The notes under the pieces: model-generated | Told to the model about the DNA's origin: nothing | Databases searched by the model: none | What the model saw: only the letters and a program-made list of their open reading frames with translations | Part shown: piece after piece, positions 1 to 11,120 of the stretch | Layout of the letters: each line of letters begins with the position of its first letter | How positions within the stretch are numbered: position 1 is the first letter of the stretch | Origin: Colocasia esculenta | Taxonomy: Eukaryota; Streptophyta; Magnoliopsida; Alismatales; Araceae | Reading direction: 5' to 3' | Length of the DNA stretch: 64,000 bases | Assembly (NCBI GenBank): GCA_014218235.1 | Contig: CM024761.1 | Location: 86,987,968 to 87,051,967, forward strand | Made by a program: the position numbers and the translations under genes

Positions 1-1439
1 ACTTTCTTAAATTAACCTTTTGGGTAATTTTCCTAATTTTTTATCTTTTTTAGGATTTTTTAGGAAATTTGTGTGAGAAGGATCTGTTGCACTGGCTTAA
101 ATCGCGTCCAAAGCAGAGGACGCCTTTTAAAATGCTTAAATACGCGGTTGTTTGGTGCGTCGCTTATTTGAACCGCCTCATCAAGCGCACTAAGTAACCG
201 ACGTTTAACCGCGTCCAGCCTGTACACCGCAATTTATAAGTCAACATTTACGGCTGCGTCAGGGCACGCACGTTCTGACACTTGTCAGAGCCACATTTCA
301 AAACAAATTCGTGTCGCATCCGTACGTCGCACTTCTTCTGCGTCAGGTGTCAGAATTGTGTCAGAGAAATAATCGCGCCTTGGGAGTACGCCGCGCTTTT
401 CAAACCGCCAATCAAAACACGTTCGATCCCACCAGAGGAAAAAGGGGGTTGATAAATGCGGCGTTATGTGTGGATGCGTTTTGAAGTGTAGATACAGTCA
501 TATGTCAAATCAATTTGACTTTTAAATCGCGGTGGTTATAGTGGACGCGATTATTAATATGATAATGCACCATAGTAATCATGATTTTGTCAGGTTGATG
601 GGACATTAGGCTGACTTATGAATTGCGGCAATCAGAGCCGACGCGATTAGGTCTTTAAAAACGTCCACTACAATGGACGCAATTTTAGCCAGAGAAGTCT
701 ATAAATACAGACCCACGGTTTCAAAAGGGAGAGATAGAGGAAAATCCCCAGAGCGGCGAAGCCCTGCCGAATCGACGCCTCGACTTCCGGGCTCTCAGTT
801 CTTAATTCCCGGGACCCTCTACAGTACCAGGCGCGAGTTCTTGAGCTGAGAAGGATCCACCACCGGGAGCCACGCGAAGTAGCGCTACCATCGTGCTAAT
901 CCAAGAGCAACGGCCACCGCCGCCCCCTCCCTATTTTCTCTCTCCTCCTTTCATTCTATCTTTTATTTAGTGCATGCATCGTACTGTACCACACACGCAC
1001 ATCGTTTGTTATTCTACCTATCTTTAAGGGTTTAACGTCACCCCCAAAAGGTGTGTTAACGCCCTTTTATGTCCTTCCGTAGTCCTTTGTGTTTACATTT
1101 ATTGCACCGCGTAGTCTAATCCATCTTTCGTCTGTTCGCCTGTTGTCTCTTCTTTTGCAAGGTAATCGCACAAGCCAAATCTCCTTTACCGGCCGTCCGG
1201 TGGAAGGAGGAAGGAGGACCCGTGCACCACCACATCCCGTGCTTTTTTTTACGGGAAAAAGGTAAGGATTCCTTTTCTCGCCCATCATACTTCGGCACCC
1301 TCATGTGCCTAGCGATCACAGTCTTTTTTTACTTTTTTCATCGTCTTTTCCGCTTTTCCACTCCATATCACACACCACACATATCCACCGCCCACACCAT
1401 CCCTCTTTGTGGCCTCCGCATGAAAAAACGGTGTCTACA
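1..1439 (+). mobile_element. Z1: long terminal repeat of a Z-family LTR retrotransposon, 5' end outside the window
   Basis: This is the right part of a long LTR. It ends in GTGTCTACA (1431-1439), the reverse complement of TGTAGACAC, which opens the related copy at 15217. Such extended TG...CA ends are normal for LTRs. Shared blocks with the copy at 15217-18730 include the AATTAACC segment at 10-17, a TATA box plus a 15-base box (755-769), and the segment 1021-1320. By offset the full LTR would be about 1.5 kb. The first 720 bases are rich in CGCG-containing motifs such as ACGCGATT. No coding potential is seen. Similarity to Z2 outside the shared blocks is low, so the two are related rather than a pair from one insertion. 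Orientation is taken from the TATA box and is not certain. Confidence 0.65.
699..707 (+). promoter_or_regulatory. TATA box and downstream core box of LTR Z1
   Basis: CTATAAATA lies at 699-707. About 50 bases downstream is the 15-base box GGCGAAGCCCTGCCG (755-769). The same box occurs 42 bases after the TATA box of Z2 (15961-15975), although the surrounding sequence is poorly conserved. This is a likely start of LTR-driven transcription on the plus strand, by inference from position. Confidence 0.5.
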
Positions 1440-2061
1440 CCACCCACCATCGTCTCACAGCCCTGCCGCTGGTGAGGTCAGCGAAGGTGTGGACCAAGAA
1501 GGCCGCACCGCACGCATACTGCCCAACCCTCTCTAGGTCCTCGAGGATCTCTAGGAACCGGCAATGGATGATGTCTCCATTCGTCCCCAATAGCATCTTC
1601 CTCAGAAATAGTACCAGGAACCTCCTCAGGTCTCGGTCTACCCTCTCCATGTCCTTGAGGTCCTGGCAGTACACCACCCTCACCAGCCCCGCTGCACGCT
1701 GCACGAACGCGTACAGCGACTCCTCACCTGTCTGCCTCACTCCCTGCAGACCCAAGCTCTCCATCAACACCACTCGGTAGACCATCCTCCGGTCTCCGAG
1801 CTCGTCCTCCCCCGAAGGCTCCATCCCCAGCAAATCCTGGGTATGCTCTGTATAGTTTGTGTAATTGACCCCTGTCACCGCCTCACCATCTACCTGGAGC
1901 CCCGTGATCCGTGCCAAGTCTTCCAGGTTGGGCACCATATGCCCCTAGGACATGAGGAAGGCCCTGCTCACCTAGTCCCATCTCTCCCTCAAAGCCTGTA
2001 CCAGGGCGCTATCATCGTAGAAGAGCTCAATCTCCAAGATCGGCCCAAACCCCATCCCCTG
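1435..2061 (-). pseudogene. Plant mobile domain (PMD) gene fragment, C-terminal part
   Basis: Minus-strand reading from 2061 to 1435 gives a PMD-type (aminotransferase-like, PF10536) protein. Landmarks are ELFYDDSALVQALRERWD, then VPNLEDLARITGLQVDGEAV, which matches the family pattern of ERWxPETHTFH followed by TLEDVARITGL, and later FLEILEDLERVGQYACGAAF. PMD is found in host proteins such as MAIN/MAIL1 and also inside plant transposable elements. Two in-frame stops lie between the two blocks, near 1940-1975, so the gene is dead. The frame ends at a TAG made by the terminal TGTAG of the neighbouring LTR, so the true C-terminus is missing. The upstream part is displaced to 11041-11120 by element A. 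Confidence 0.7.
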
Positions 2062-4123
2062 TGTAATATCTGGTACGTTCTGATCGTGGTTTACCAGGTT
2101 TTAGAGGCCAATATATGGCCCATTGGTAGACCATGTAGGTCTACATATATTTTTACAAGTTTATAGTGCAGGTGGGAGGCTGGAGGGTTGGGAATCTCAA
2201 CCCAACTAGGTCTCTGTTGCGTTCATTAAGAACACGGCGTAACCAAACGACGCAACTCTGAGTAGAATGCGTCAACCTGCATGGACGCGATTTTCGACCA
2301 CCGTTACATGAGCGTCGCTGCATGCGCGCCACGTGGCCCATGCAGGGACATCGGGAGTTAAACGCATCGCCGATGTCGGACGTGTTTCTAAACGCAGCGG
2401 GAAGACTCGACGCGATTTTAACTCACTGTGTTTTGGGCTTCTGGCCTTGGCCGAACAATGCATTTGCACTGTTCAGCTGGGAGAAGTTGGCTGCAGGTTT
2501 TTGAAGGAAGATTTGGGTGATTGTGGCTATTTTGGAGTCTGTTCGACATGAATCCGACCCGAGGAGGTGCTTCGGAGCGCGGGGAATACTGGGATATCGT
2601 TGGATTAGCGTTTCATTTGCAAGTAGGGGAAACTTTGCCCTGTTTTCTCTTCCATGGAATGTACGGGTTAGGGTTTATAGATTTTGATGTGGGAATCATG
2701 TATGTACAGTAGAGATCATGCTTAGGGTTTCATTTATGTATTTATTTTCATGCTAAAACATCATATATGATCCATGGGTGTGATTTTTGGAACAAGGTTT
2801 GAGTCTGGGTTCTGTCACCTGAAAGGCAATGGAACTAGACGTCATGATTCGGCCTTTAAGGCGTCAGGTAAGTCTGTCGCAATTCAGTCTTCTAAAATGT
2901 CCATTGTGTTGGATGCATTTTGAAATGAGGCCATCTGAGCATAGATGTTCTGTGGCCAATCTGTCTGGTTCCTGTCCCACACTGCTTGGGCTGTGTTGGC
3001 AAGGCAATTTAGGACACGTGTAGGTTGTGGTTACTCGTATCGTGGTTGATAACGAGAGGTTTTGTGTGGAAATGAGTGCATAGCAAGTCGGGTCATAACG
3101 CTTTCTGAGGTTACCTCTCAAGTCGGGTCCTTAGTACTGGGTGCTCGGGGTTTGTCCCGGTACAGTACGTACCGTCAAGGTTTGTGTTGTCTTCCTGGAT
3201 ACCCTCACTCCTGAGTTTGAGTTTCATGTCCGGCTAAAGGAAAGACGACAATGAGCAGCGACACGTGTTTGTGAGTGTACGGTCGCTTGTAGCATGCTCG
3301 TGGTTGGGGAACAGACACCGGTAGACGTACTGGTCCCCAGCTAGTCTTGTTTCCAGCGCCTCACTTTAGGGTTCTCGGCCGGAGTCCCTAAAGGTGTCAG
3401 GCTTGGGCCTGCAGCTATGTAGTCTGTAGGTGTGGTGCTAGTTGTCTCCACAGTTCTTGTCTTGCTGAGGTGGAGCAGTAGCTAGACCTTTCGTCCGTGG
3501 CTGCGAGACTGAGAGGTGGACTTGGGTTGTTTATCTGGGTTTGTGGCTAGTGTTGCGAAGCAGCCTTCGTGACTTGTATGTGTCGTACCCTTTTGTAGCT
3601 TGTACACGTGTTGTGGTTTGCCGTTTACTTACTTACAGCTGTAGCATCATGCGTAGGCATTGTTATATGATAACTGCTTTAATGCTTTACATATTATATT
3701 TTTGTTTTTTATATTTATCGGCTTTGGGGGAGTTACCCTACTGATCCAGTGACTTGTGAGGCTCACCCCTTCTTCTTCCAGGTGAAGGAGAGCAGGAGGG
3801 TTCCCATCCCTCTTCTAGTTCGGGACCCCACCGTAGTGGAGTCGGGTCTACACCACCAGTAGAGTAATGCCTTTTCTTGTGAAGCCTTGGGATTTATCCC
3901 AAGTTGTTGTAGTTATTTAATGACTTATGTATGGAATTGAATATGTACATTCATGTGAATATATGTGAGAGATGGTATCTTATGTGTGTTCAGTATGTTT
4001 CTTTATATTTCCACGGACACGTGTGAATGATATCCCTTGCAAGGCTTCTGCCCGATCGCGGGAGGCGGAGTTCTGTCGGGCACGTTATTGGGTTAACAGG
4101 CCTGAACGGAAAGGACCATCACA
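2062..4123 (+). repeat. Left (5') LTR of element A
   Basis: It begins TGTAATATCTGG and ends GACCATCACA, immediately before the primer site. It is matched along its whole length by 8979-11040. A stretch at about 2220-2420 is rich in CGCG and GACGCGATTT-like motifs, the local version of the CpG motif clusters seen in other LTRs of this window. Short reading frames inside it are not genes. Confidence 0.95.
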
Positions 4124-4125
4124 GT

Positions 4126-4137
4126 TGGTATCAGAGC
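4126..4137 (+). other. Primer binding site of element A (tRNA-iMet)
   Basis: TGGTATCAGAGC lies two bases after the end of the 5' LTR. It is complementary to the 3' end of plant initiator methionine tRNA, the usual primer for Ty1/copia elements and Ty3 chromoviruses. Confidence 0.9.
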
Positions 4138-4262
4138 AAGATCCATGTAAATATGAGGAAACATGAAATGTACATAGTATGTTCTTTACTATAGTCTACT
4201 GCTAGTAGTTGGCCTTGTTTTTGTAATGATATGTTTGTGTATTGTGTGGATAGAATGTTGTG

Positions 4263-5480
4263 TATGCAGAGTTTATTAATGGCTAATAGAAGAGATTGGG
4301 GAGGTGGTGGTGATGATCTAGAGGAGACTATGCACTAAATGATTGAGAGGTTGTGGGACAGCATCACTCAGATTCGGACACGGCTAGATCAGTAGCCAAC
4401 AGTTCAGCCAGTAGGAGTACCACCGGTTCAGGAGGAGGTAGTGTCGGCACCCCTAGCACCACCATATGGAGCATCGGTACCACCTGTAGTACATGTGCCT
4501 CCAGTTGCACTAGTGAGGTCAGCCAGTGCGGAGGAGTCCACGATGTTAGTGGAGAGGTTTCTGCAGTTACAGCCACCCATGTACTTAGGAGGTCCGAATC
4601 AAAACATAGCTGAACATTGGGTGCATGAGATAGAGAGGGTATTTGCTACTATGAGGTGTCTACAGATGGATAGAGTTATTCACAGGACGAGCGGTTTTAC
4701 ACAAGAGTGGTGGAGACTCAAGATGCAGACCGTGTTCACAGGACGAGCGGAGGATACCATCACATGGGCTGAGTTTCTTGAAGCATTCAACAATACCTTC
4801 TTTTCGGTGCAAATTCAGCAAGCAAAAAGGGAGCAATTTAGGACACTTCAACAAGGAAACTTGTCGGTATTGGAGTACCAAATGAGGTTCATGGCATTGA
4901 GCAGGTATGCACCATATGTGGTGACTAATAATTCAATGATGGTGGAGTACTTTATTCGGGGGTTGAGGCCAGAATTACAAGATGCAGTAATTCTATTGAT
5001 GTGCGGGACAGTGGAGGAGGCAGCCCAAAGAGCAGCAATATTAGAAAGAACAGTACAAGCATGGCAATTCAGCGGATCAGGATCAAGTGGAGGTAGCTTC
5101 TAACTTCCATAGCAGTCTCTGGGAGTTAGTAAAGGCAAGGCACCTTCAGGAGGAGCTTCTTCATCGGGCTTTGGCAAGTGGGGAAACAAGCTAAAGAAGA
5201 TATTTAGAGGCCGAGGAGGCGGCAAGAAGCAAGGATTTCAGAAAGGCCGAGGCTATAAGACGGAGGTGGAGGAATCACATCAAAGTACAGCAAGGCAACC
5301 TGCAGAATTGAAGTGTTACAATTGTAATCAGCTGGGACATTTGGCGAGGAATTGTCCTTATCCAAGAAGAACTAGCTATGGTAGAGGGGTACCACAACAG
5401 TAGCAGCAACCGTAACCGCAGTTTTCAATTGAGCGAAGTAGAGGCATGCCTTACCAAAGAGGAGGAGGACGAGGACATGT
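4263..5480 (+). pseudogene. gag: gag of element A (capsid domain and zinc knuckle)
   Basis: A start at 4263 fits an acidic, then proline-rich leader, followed by the Ty3 capsid (retrotransposon gag) domain at about 4550-5050. That domain has AEHWVHEIERVFATM near its start and RPELQDAV near its end. A CCHC zinc knuckle, CYNCNQLGHLARNC (about 5313-5354), follows a basic Gly/Lys-rich segment. Gag would form the particle and bind the RNA. In-frame stops occur at about 4336, 4393, 5101, 5113, 5401 and 5413. Each becomes Gln (CAA or CAG) by one T-to-C change, so the loss of function is explained by point decay. Confidence 0.9.
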
Positions 5481-6120
5481 GATGGCGATTACAAAGGCTC
5501 AAGCGGAGGTGTCAAATCTGATAGAAGCTATTATACCTCTTCTTCAATTTTCAGCTAGAACATTAATTGACCTAGGTGCATCACATTCTTTTATTTCCGA
5601 AGACTTCATTGATAGTATGGTGCATCCATTTGAGGAGAGGCAGTGTGAGCTTGTAGTAAAGGTTCCTTCCGGGGATTTCATGCTTACTACATGCTATTTG
5701 GATGAGGTTCCCGTTATGATTCAAGGAAATCAGTTGCCAGCAAGATTATATGCATTACAGTTGAAGGAATATGATGTGATATTGGGTATGGATTGGTTGG
5801 AGGCATATGGGGCAGTGGTTGATTGTAGAAAAAAGAGAGTGAGGTTCAGCCATCAAGGAGGGGATATATTTGAGTTTCAAGGTATGCCATTCTATACCCC
5901 TAAATTTATCATTTCTGCCCTTAAGGCAAGGAAATTGATTAATATAGGGTGTATAGCCTATTTTGCATCTGTTAGTTTGGTTGAGGCAGGTAAGACAGTG
6001 GATATGGTACCCATTGTTAGAGAGTTTGTAGATGTATTTCTGGATGAGCTACCGGGGTTGGCACCACATAGAGAGGTGGATTTCACAGTAGAGTTGCAGC
6101 CGGGTAGTATGCCCATTTCC
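5481..6120 (+). pseudogene. Retropepsin-like protease region of element A
   Basis: The reading frame 5446-6129 continues gag-pol without a break. The aspartic protease motif appears as LIDLGASHSFIS at about 5562-5597. The family normally has D-T/S-G here, so Asp is kept but the second residue is Leu, which probably impairs catalysis. Downstream, VILGMDWLEAYGAVVDC is the usual conserved segment ending the protease. The segment near 6010-6110 (FVDVFLDELPGLAPHREVDF) is the linker that leads into RT. A TAA at 6130 closes the frame. Confidence 0.85.
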
Positions 6121-6900
6121 AAGGCACCGTAAAGAATGGCCCCTCCAGAATTGAAAGAGTTGAAGGAGCAATTGCAAGAGTTACTTGAAAAAGGTTTCAT
6201 TCGGCCGAGTCATTCACCATAGGGAGCACCGGTTTTGTTTGTAAGAAAGAAGGATGGCAGCATGAGAATGTGCATTGATTACCACCAATTAAATCAAGTT
6301 ACAATAAAGAATAGGTATCAACTCCCGCGGATTGACGATCTGCTTGATCAATTGCAGTTAGCAAGGGTGTTCTCCTAGATAGATTTGAGGTCAGGGTACC
6401 ATCAATTAAGTATCCTGGAAGAAGATATTGACAAGATGGCATTTAGAACTAGGTATGGGCACTATGAGTTTGTGGTTATGCCATTTGGGCTAACCAATGC
6501 ACCTGCAGCTTTTATGAATTTGATGAATAGGACTTTTCACCCATACCTAGATCGATTTATTGTGGTCTTCATAGATGATATCTTAGTGTATTCAGCCTCA
6601 GAAGAAGAACATGCAGCTCACTTGAGGGTTACGTTGCAAACATTGAGGGAGCACCAGCTTTATGCAAAGTTTAGTAAGTGTGAGTTTTGGTTAAAGGAAG
6701 TTCAGTTTTTAGGGATGTCATTTCAGGTGAGGGAGTTGCAGTAGATCCAGCTAAGGTGGAAGCTGTTATGAAATGGGAAGAACCAAGGTTAGTGCCTGAG
6801 ATTAGGAGTTTTCTTGTTTTGGCATGGTATTACAGGCGATTTATCCAAAATTTCTCCAAGATTGCAGCACTGATGACAAGGCTTACTAGGAAGGGTGTAC
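6121..6900 (+). pseudogene. pol: Reverse transcriptase of element A
   Basis: RT motifs are in order: ELKELKEQLQELLEKGFIRPS, VRKKDGSMRMCIDY, DLRSGYHQL, MPFGLTNAPAAF and the active-site box VVFIDDILVYS (FIDD at 6568-6579). The last is the Ty3 form of YxDD. Stops at 6130, 6221 and 6376 interrupt the frame. At 6714/6715 one base is missing inside the expected FLGHVIS motif, which moves the frame by one and produces an early stop at 6742. The next frame resumes at once with GEGVAVDPAKVEAV, so the enzyme is otherwise complete. Confidence 0.92.
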
Positions 6901-7350
6901 CATTTGTATGGTCATCCAATTGCAGGCGTAGTTTCATGGAATTGAAGAAGCGGCTCACTTCAGCTCCTATATTAGAGATACCGTCAGGTCAAGGTGGTTT
7001 TGTGTTATACACAGATGCATCCAAGAGAGGACTTGGAGTGGTGTTAATACAACGTGGAAACGTTGTGGCATATGCATCCAGGCAATTGAAGCGACATGAA
7101 GAAAATTACCCCGCACATGATTTAGACTTGGCAGTGGTTGTATTTGCATTGAAGATTCGGAGGCATTACTTGTATGGTGAAAGGTTTGAGATCTTCACGG
7201 ATCATAAGAGCTTGAAGTACATATTCTCGTAGAAACACTTGAATTTGAGGCAGCGTAGATGGATGGAATACTTGATAGATTATGATTTCGGCTTATCATA
7301 CCAACCGGGTAGGGCTAATGTGGTGGCAGATGAGTTGAGTAGAAAGGTAG
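6901..7350 (+). pseudogene. RNase H domain of element A
   Basis: The Ty3 RNase H is recognised from VLYTDASKRGLGVVL, then HDLDLAVVVFALK, IFTDHKSLKYIFS and YQPGRANVVADELSRK. The expected catalytic Glu in HDLEL is Asp here. The three Asp positions are kept. A TAG at 7230 stands where FSQKELNLRQRRW normally has Gln. The domain would degrade the RNA strand during reverse transcription. It is dead because of the stop and the upstream frameshift. Confidence 0.9.
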
Positions 7351-8330
7351 TGATGAATCACATGATGATAAGAGCATGGAAGCTGTATGAAGATGTAGCA
7401 GAAAACTCTCTATTCATTCCAAGTAGCCAGCGGCGAGCAGTGTTAGCCAGTAGCACGGTGGAACCTTCTTTCTATTGGCAGATTATAGAAGCACAAAAGG
7501 TAGATGAGAATTTAGCTGAGATTGTGAAGATGGAAGTTGTCACCATAGATGATGATTGTGTGGTTTGATTCAGACATAGATTGTATGTTCCAAGTGAAGC
7601 TGGGGTGAAGCAGAAAGTGTTGGAAGAGGCACATCGGTCAAAATATACCATTCACCCAAGAAGCACAAAGATGTACCAAGATTTGAAGAAATATTTCTGG
7701 TGGCCAAGTATGAAGAAGGAAATAGCAGAGTTTATAGCAAGATGTTTGATATGCCAGCAAGTTAAAGTGGAACATCAAAGGCCAAGTGGTTTATTGCAGC
7801 CCTTACCAGTACCACAATGGAAGTGGGATGATATAGAAATGGATTTTGTTGTAGGTTTGCCCAGGACAATGTCAAGACATAATGGTATTTGGGTCTTTGT
7901 TGATAGATTGACAAAGGTGTGCAGGTTGTCAGGAGTGAGCATGTCATGGGTAGTGGACAGGTTGGCCAGGTTATATGTGGATAGAATTGTGCCGTTGCAT
8001 GGTATTCCGTTCACCATTGTTTCAGACAGAGATCGCAAGCTTACCTCCGGGTTTTGGAGGAGTTTGTAGAGGGTTGTTGGCATACAATTGAGGTACAGTT
8101 CGGCATACCATCCCCAAACAGATGGACAGAAGGAGAAGACAATCCAGACTATTGAAGATATGCTTCGGGCTTGTTGTTTGGTTTGGGGAGGTGGATGGGA
8201 GCAGCACTTAGACATGGTTGAGTTTGCCTATAACAATAGTTATCATATAAGCATCGGCATGGCACCATATGAAGCACTTTATGGAAGACCTTGTAGAACA
8301 CCATTGAATTGACATGAAGTGGGTGAAAGG
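7351..8330 (+). pseudogene. Integrase of element A
   Basis: The N-terminal HHCC zinc finger is seen as EEAHRSKYTIHPRSTKM followed by CLICQ. The catalytic core has the first Asp in MDFVVGLPR (about 7840), the second in IVSDRDRKLTSGFW (about 8025) and the Glu in GQKEKTIQTIEDML (about 8130). Stops at 7566 (TGA), 8067 (TAG), 8310 (TGA) and 8332 (TAG) break the frame, most of them explainable as C:G to T:A changes. The segment after DRLTK, VCRLSGVSM, has diverged from the usual SAHFLPV. Confidence 0.9.
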
Positions 8331-8879
8331 TAGGTGATAGGACCGGAAATGGTACAACAATGTGCAGAAATGGTTAAGTTTATCAAGGAGAAGCTTCAAA
8401 TGGTGCAAAGCAGGCAAAAGAGTTATGTGGATACACGGCGCAGGCCCCTACAGTTTGAGGTTGGTGACTATGTATTTTTTAGGGTTTCTCCAACTAAAGG
8501 TGTAATGAGGTTCAACAAGAAGGGCAAATTGAGTCCCAGATATGTGGGTCCGTTACAGATTTTAGAAAGAATTGGATAAACTGTATGCAGATTGGAGCTT
8601 TTAGAGGACTTCAGAGATGCACACGACGTGTTTCACGTCTCAATGTTAAGAAGGTACATTTGTGATCCCACCCAGGTAGTCAGTTACCAGAGAAATGATT
8701 TGAAGTTTGATATGTCCATGCCGGAGTATCCCGTGATGATTATAGGCCGCCGCACACAGAAATTAAGAAATAAATATATTGAGTTAGTAAAGATCAGATG
8801 GGAGAATAGGCAGGGTGGTGAAGACACTTGGGAGTTTGCCGAAGAAATGTACAAGAAGTATCCATACTTATTTGAGTAA
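8331..8879 (+). pseudogene. Integrase C-terminal region with chromodomain-like tail, element A
   Basis: The GPF/Y-type segment appears as KKGKLSPRYVGPLQILERIG at about 8518-8577. It is followed by HVSMLRRYICDPTQV and by a tail, IELVKIRWENRQGGEDTWEF, that resembles the chromodomain of Tekay/Reina-type chromoviruses. A TAA at 8577 (Gln to stop by C to T) splits it. Chromodomains steer integration to particular chromatin. The final residues YPYLFE end in TAA at 8877. Confidence 0.85.
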
Positions 8880-8978
8880 GCGCTAATTTCTTTTTACGTG
8901 ATAGTTGCATATATGTTGAACTATGTTTATGCTTATCTCTTTAATTTCGAGGACAAAATTCTTTTTGGGTGATAGTAA

Positions 8979-11040
8979 TGTAATATCTGGTACATTTGGA
9001 TCGTGGTTTACCAGGTTTTGGAGGCCAATGTATGGCCCATTGGTAGACCATATAGATCTACATATGTTTTTACAGGTTTATGGTGCAGGTGGGGGCCTGG
9101 AGGGTTGGGCATCTCAGCCCAACCAGGCCTCTGTCGCGTTCATTAAGAATGCGGCATAACCAGACGACACAACTCTGAGTAGAACACGTCGACCTGCATG
9201 GATGCAATTTTTGATCGTCGTTATGTGAGCACCGCTGCATGCGCGCTGCGTGGCGCATGCAGGGACATCGGGAGTTAAACACATCGCTGATGTCGGACGC
9301 ATTTCTAAACGCGGCGGGAAGACTCGACGCAATTTTAACTCACTATGTTTTGGGCTTCTAGCCTTGGCCGAATAGTGCATTTGCACTGTTCAGCTGGGAG
9401 AAGTTGGCTGTGGGTTTTTGAAGGATGATTTGGGTAATTGTGGCTATTTTGGAGTCTGTTCGGCGTGAATCCGGTGCGAGGAGGTGCTTCGGAGCGCGGG
9501 GAACGCCAGGATATTGTTGGATTAGAGTTTCATTTGCAAGTAGGGGAAACTTTGCCCTGTTTTCTCTTCCATGGAATGTACAGGTTATGGTTTACAGATT
9601 TTGATGTGGGAATCATGTATGGAGGGTAGAGATCATGCTTAGGGTTTCATTTATGTATTTATTTTCCTGCTAAAACATCATATATGATCCATGGGTGTGA
9701 TTTTCGGAACAAGGTTTGAGTTTTGGTTTTGTCACCTGAAAGGCGACGGAACCAGACGTCACGATTCAGCCTTTAAGGCGTCAGGTAAGTCCGTCATGAT
9801 TCAGTCTTCTAAAAACGTTCATTGTGTTGGACGCGTTTTAAAATGAGGCCATCCGAGCACAGATGTTCTATGGCTAGTCTGTCTGGTTCTTGTCCCACAC
9901 TGCTTGGGTTGTGTTGGCAAGGCAATGTTGGACACGTGTAGGTTTTGTTGACTCATATCGTGGTTGATAACGAGAGGTTTTGTGTGGAAATGTGTGCATA
10001 GCAAGTCGGGTCATAATGCCTTCCGAGGTTACCTCTCTAGTCGGGTCCCCAGCACCAGGTGCTTAGGGTTTGTCCCAATACAGTGCGTACCGTCAACGTT
10101 TGTGTCATCTTCGTAGACAACCTCACTCCTGAGTTAGAGTTGCATGTCTGGCTAAGGGAAAGACGACAATGGGCAGTGACACGTGTTTGTGGGTGTGCGG
10201 TCGCTTGTAGCATGCTTGTGGTTGAGGGACAGACACCGGTAGACATACTGGTCCCCAGCTAGTCCTATTTCCAGTGCCTCACTTTAGGGTTCTTGGCCGG
10301 AGTCCTTAAAGGTGTCAGTCTTGGGCCTGGAGCTGTGTAGTCTGTAGGTGTGGTGTTAGTTATCTCCACAATTCTTATCTTGTTAAGGTGGAGCGGCAGT
10401 TGTACCTTTCGTCCGTGGCTGCGAGACTGAGAGGTGGACTTGTGTTGTTTGTCTGGGTCTGTGGCAGGTGTCGCGAACCAGTCTTCGTGACTCGTGTGTG
10501 GCATACCCTTCTATAGCTTGTACACATGTTGTGGTTTGCCGTTTACATAGTTACAGCTGTAGCAACATGTGTAGGCATTGTTATATGATAACTGCTTTAC
10601 AACTTTACATATTATGTTTGTGGTTTTTATGTTTATCGGCTTTGGGGGAGTTATCCTACTGAGCCAGTGACTTGTAAGGCTCACCCCTTCTTCTTCCAGA
10701 TGAAGGAGAGCAGTAGGTTCTCATCCCTCTTCTAGTTTGCGACCGTACCGTAGTGGAGTCGGGTCTACACCACCAGCAGAGTAATGCCTTTACTTGTGGA
10801 GCCTTGAGATTTGTCCTGGGCTGTTGTACTTGTTTAATGACTTATGTATGGAATTGAATATGTACATTCATATGAATATATATGAGAGATGGTATCTTAT
10901 GTGTGTTTAGTATGTTTCTTTATATTTCCACGGACATGTGTGAATGATATCCCTTGCGAGACTTCGGCCCGATTGCAGGAGGCGGAGTCGTGATGGGCAC
11001 GTTATTGGGTTAACGAGACTGAATGGGAAGGACTGTCACA
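8979..11040 (+). repeat. Right (3') LTR of element A
   Basis: It begins TGTAATATCTGG at 8979 and ends ACTGTCACA at 11040. The length is 2062 bases, equal to the left LTR. The tract just upstream (8961-8978) should be a purine-rich second-strand primer but reads as a degraded GGGTGATAGTAA. Reading frames inside this copy mirror those of the left LTR and are not genes. Confidence 0.95.
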
Positions 11041-11120
11041 CCCTAGACCCTCTCTCTCTGGAAGTCCGGGAGCCCCTAGTATGCCTCTATCACTAGCGTC
11101 CAATGGATACGCAGCCTCAT
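11041..11120 (-). pseudogene. PMD gene fragment, N-terminal part displaced by element A
   Basis: Read on the minus strand from 11120 with one copy of the 5-base target duplication removed, this fragment joins the minus-strand frame that restarts at 2056. It supplies IHWTLVIEAY, a stop, and GLPDFQRERV. The join passes into QGMGFGPILEIELFYDD, a good match to the PMD pattern of an xEQRERVxxxGFGPIL segment. The in-frame TAG before GLPDFQ shows further decay. The start codon at 11120 is only the first ATG in frame and may not be the original start. Confidence 0.6.

Larger units (their letters stand above)
2062..11040 (+). mobile_element. Element A: complete, inactive Ty3/gypsy LTR retrotransposon, chromovirus type
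   Basis: Two direct LTRs of 2062 bases each (2062-4123 and 8979-11040) flank a 4855-base interior. A tRNA-iMet primer site directly follows the left LTR. The interior codes, in Ty3 order, for Gag, protease, RT, RNase H, integrase and an integrase C-terminal extension. The flanks are CCCTG (2057-2061) and CCCTA (11041-11045), a 5-base target duplication with one change. The target was a minus-strand PMD gene whose frame rejoins when the element is removed. The first 150 bases of the two LTRs differ at about 15 positions by eye, mostly transitions, so the insertion is old. At least a dozen stop codons and one frameshift make it inactive. Confidence 0.95.
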
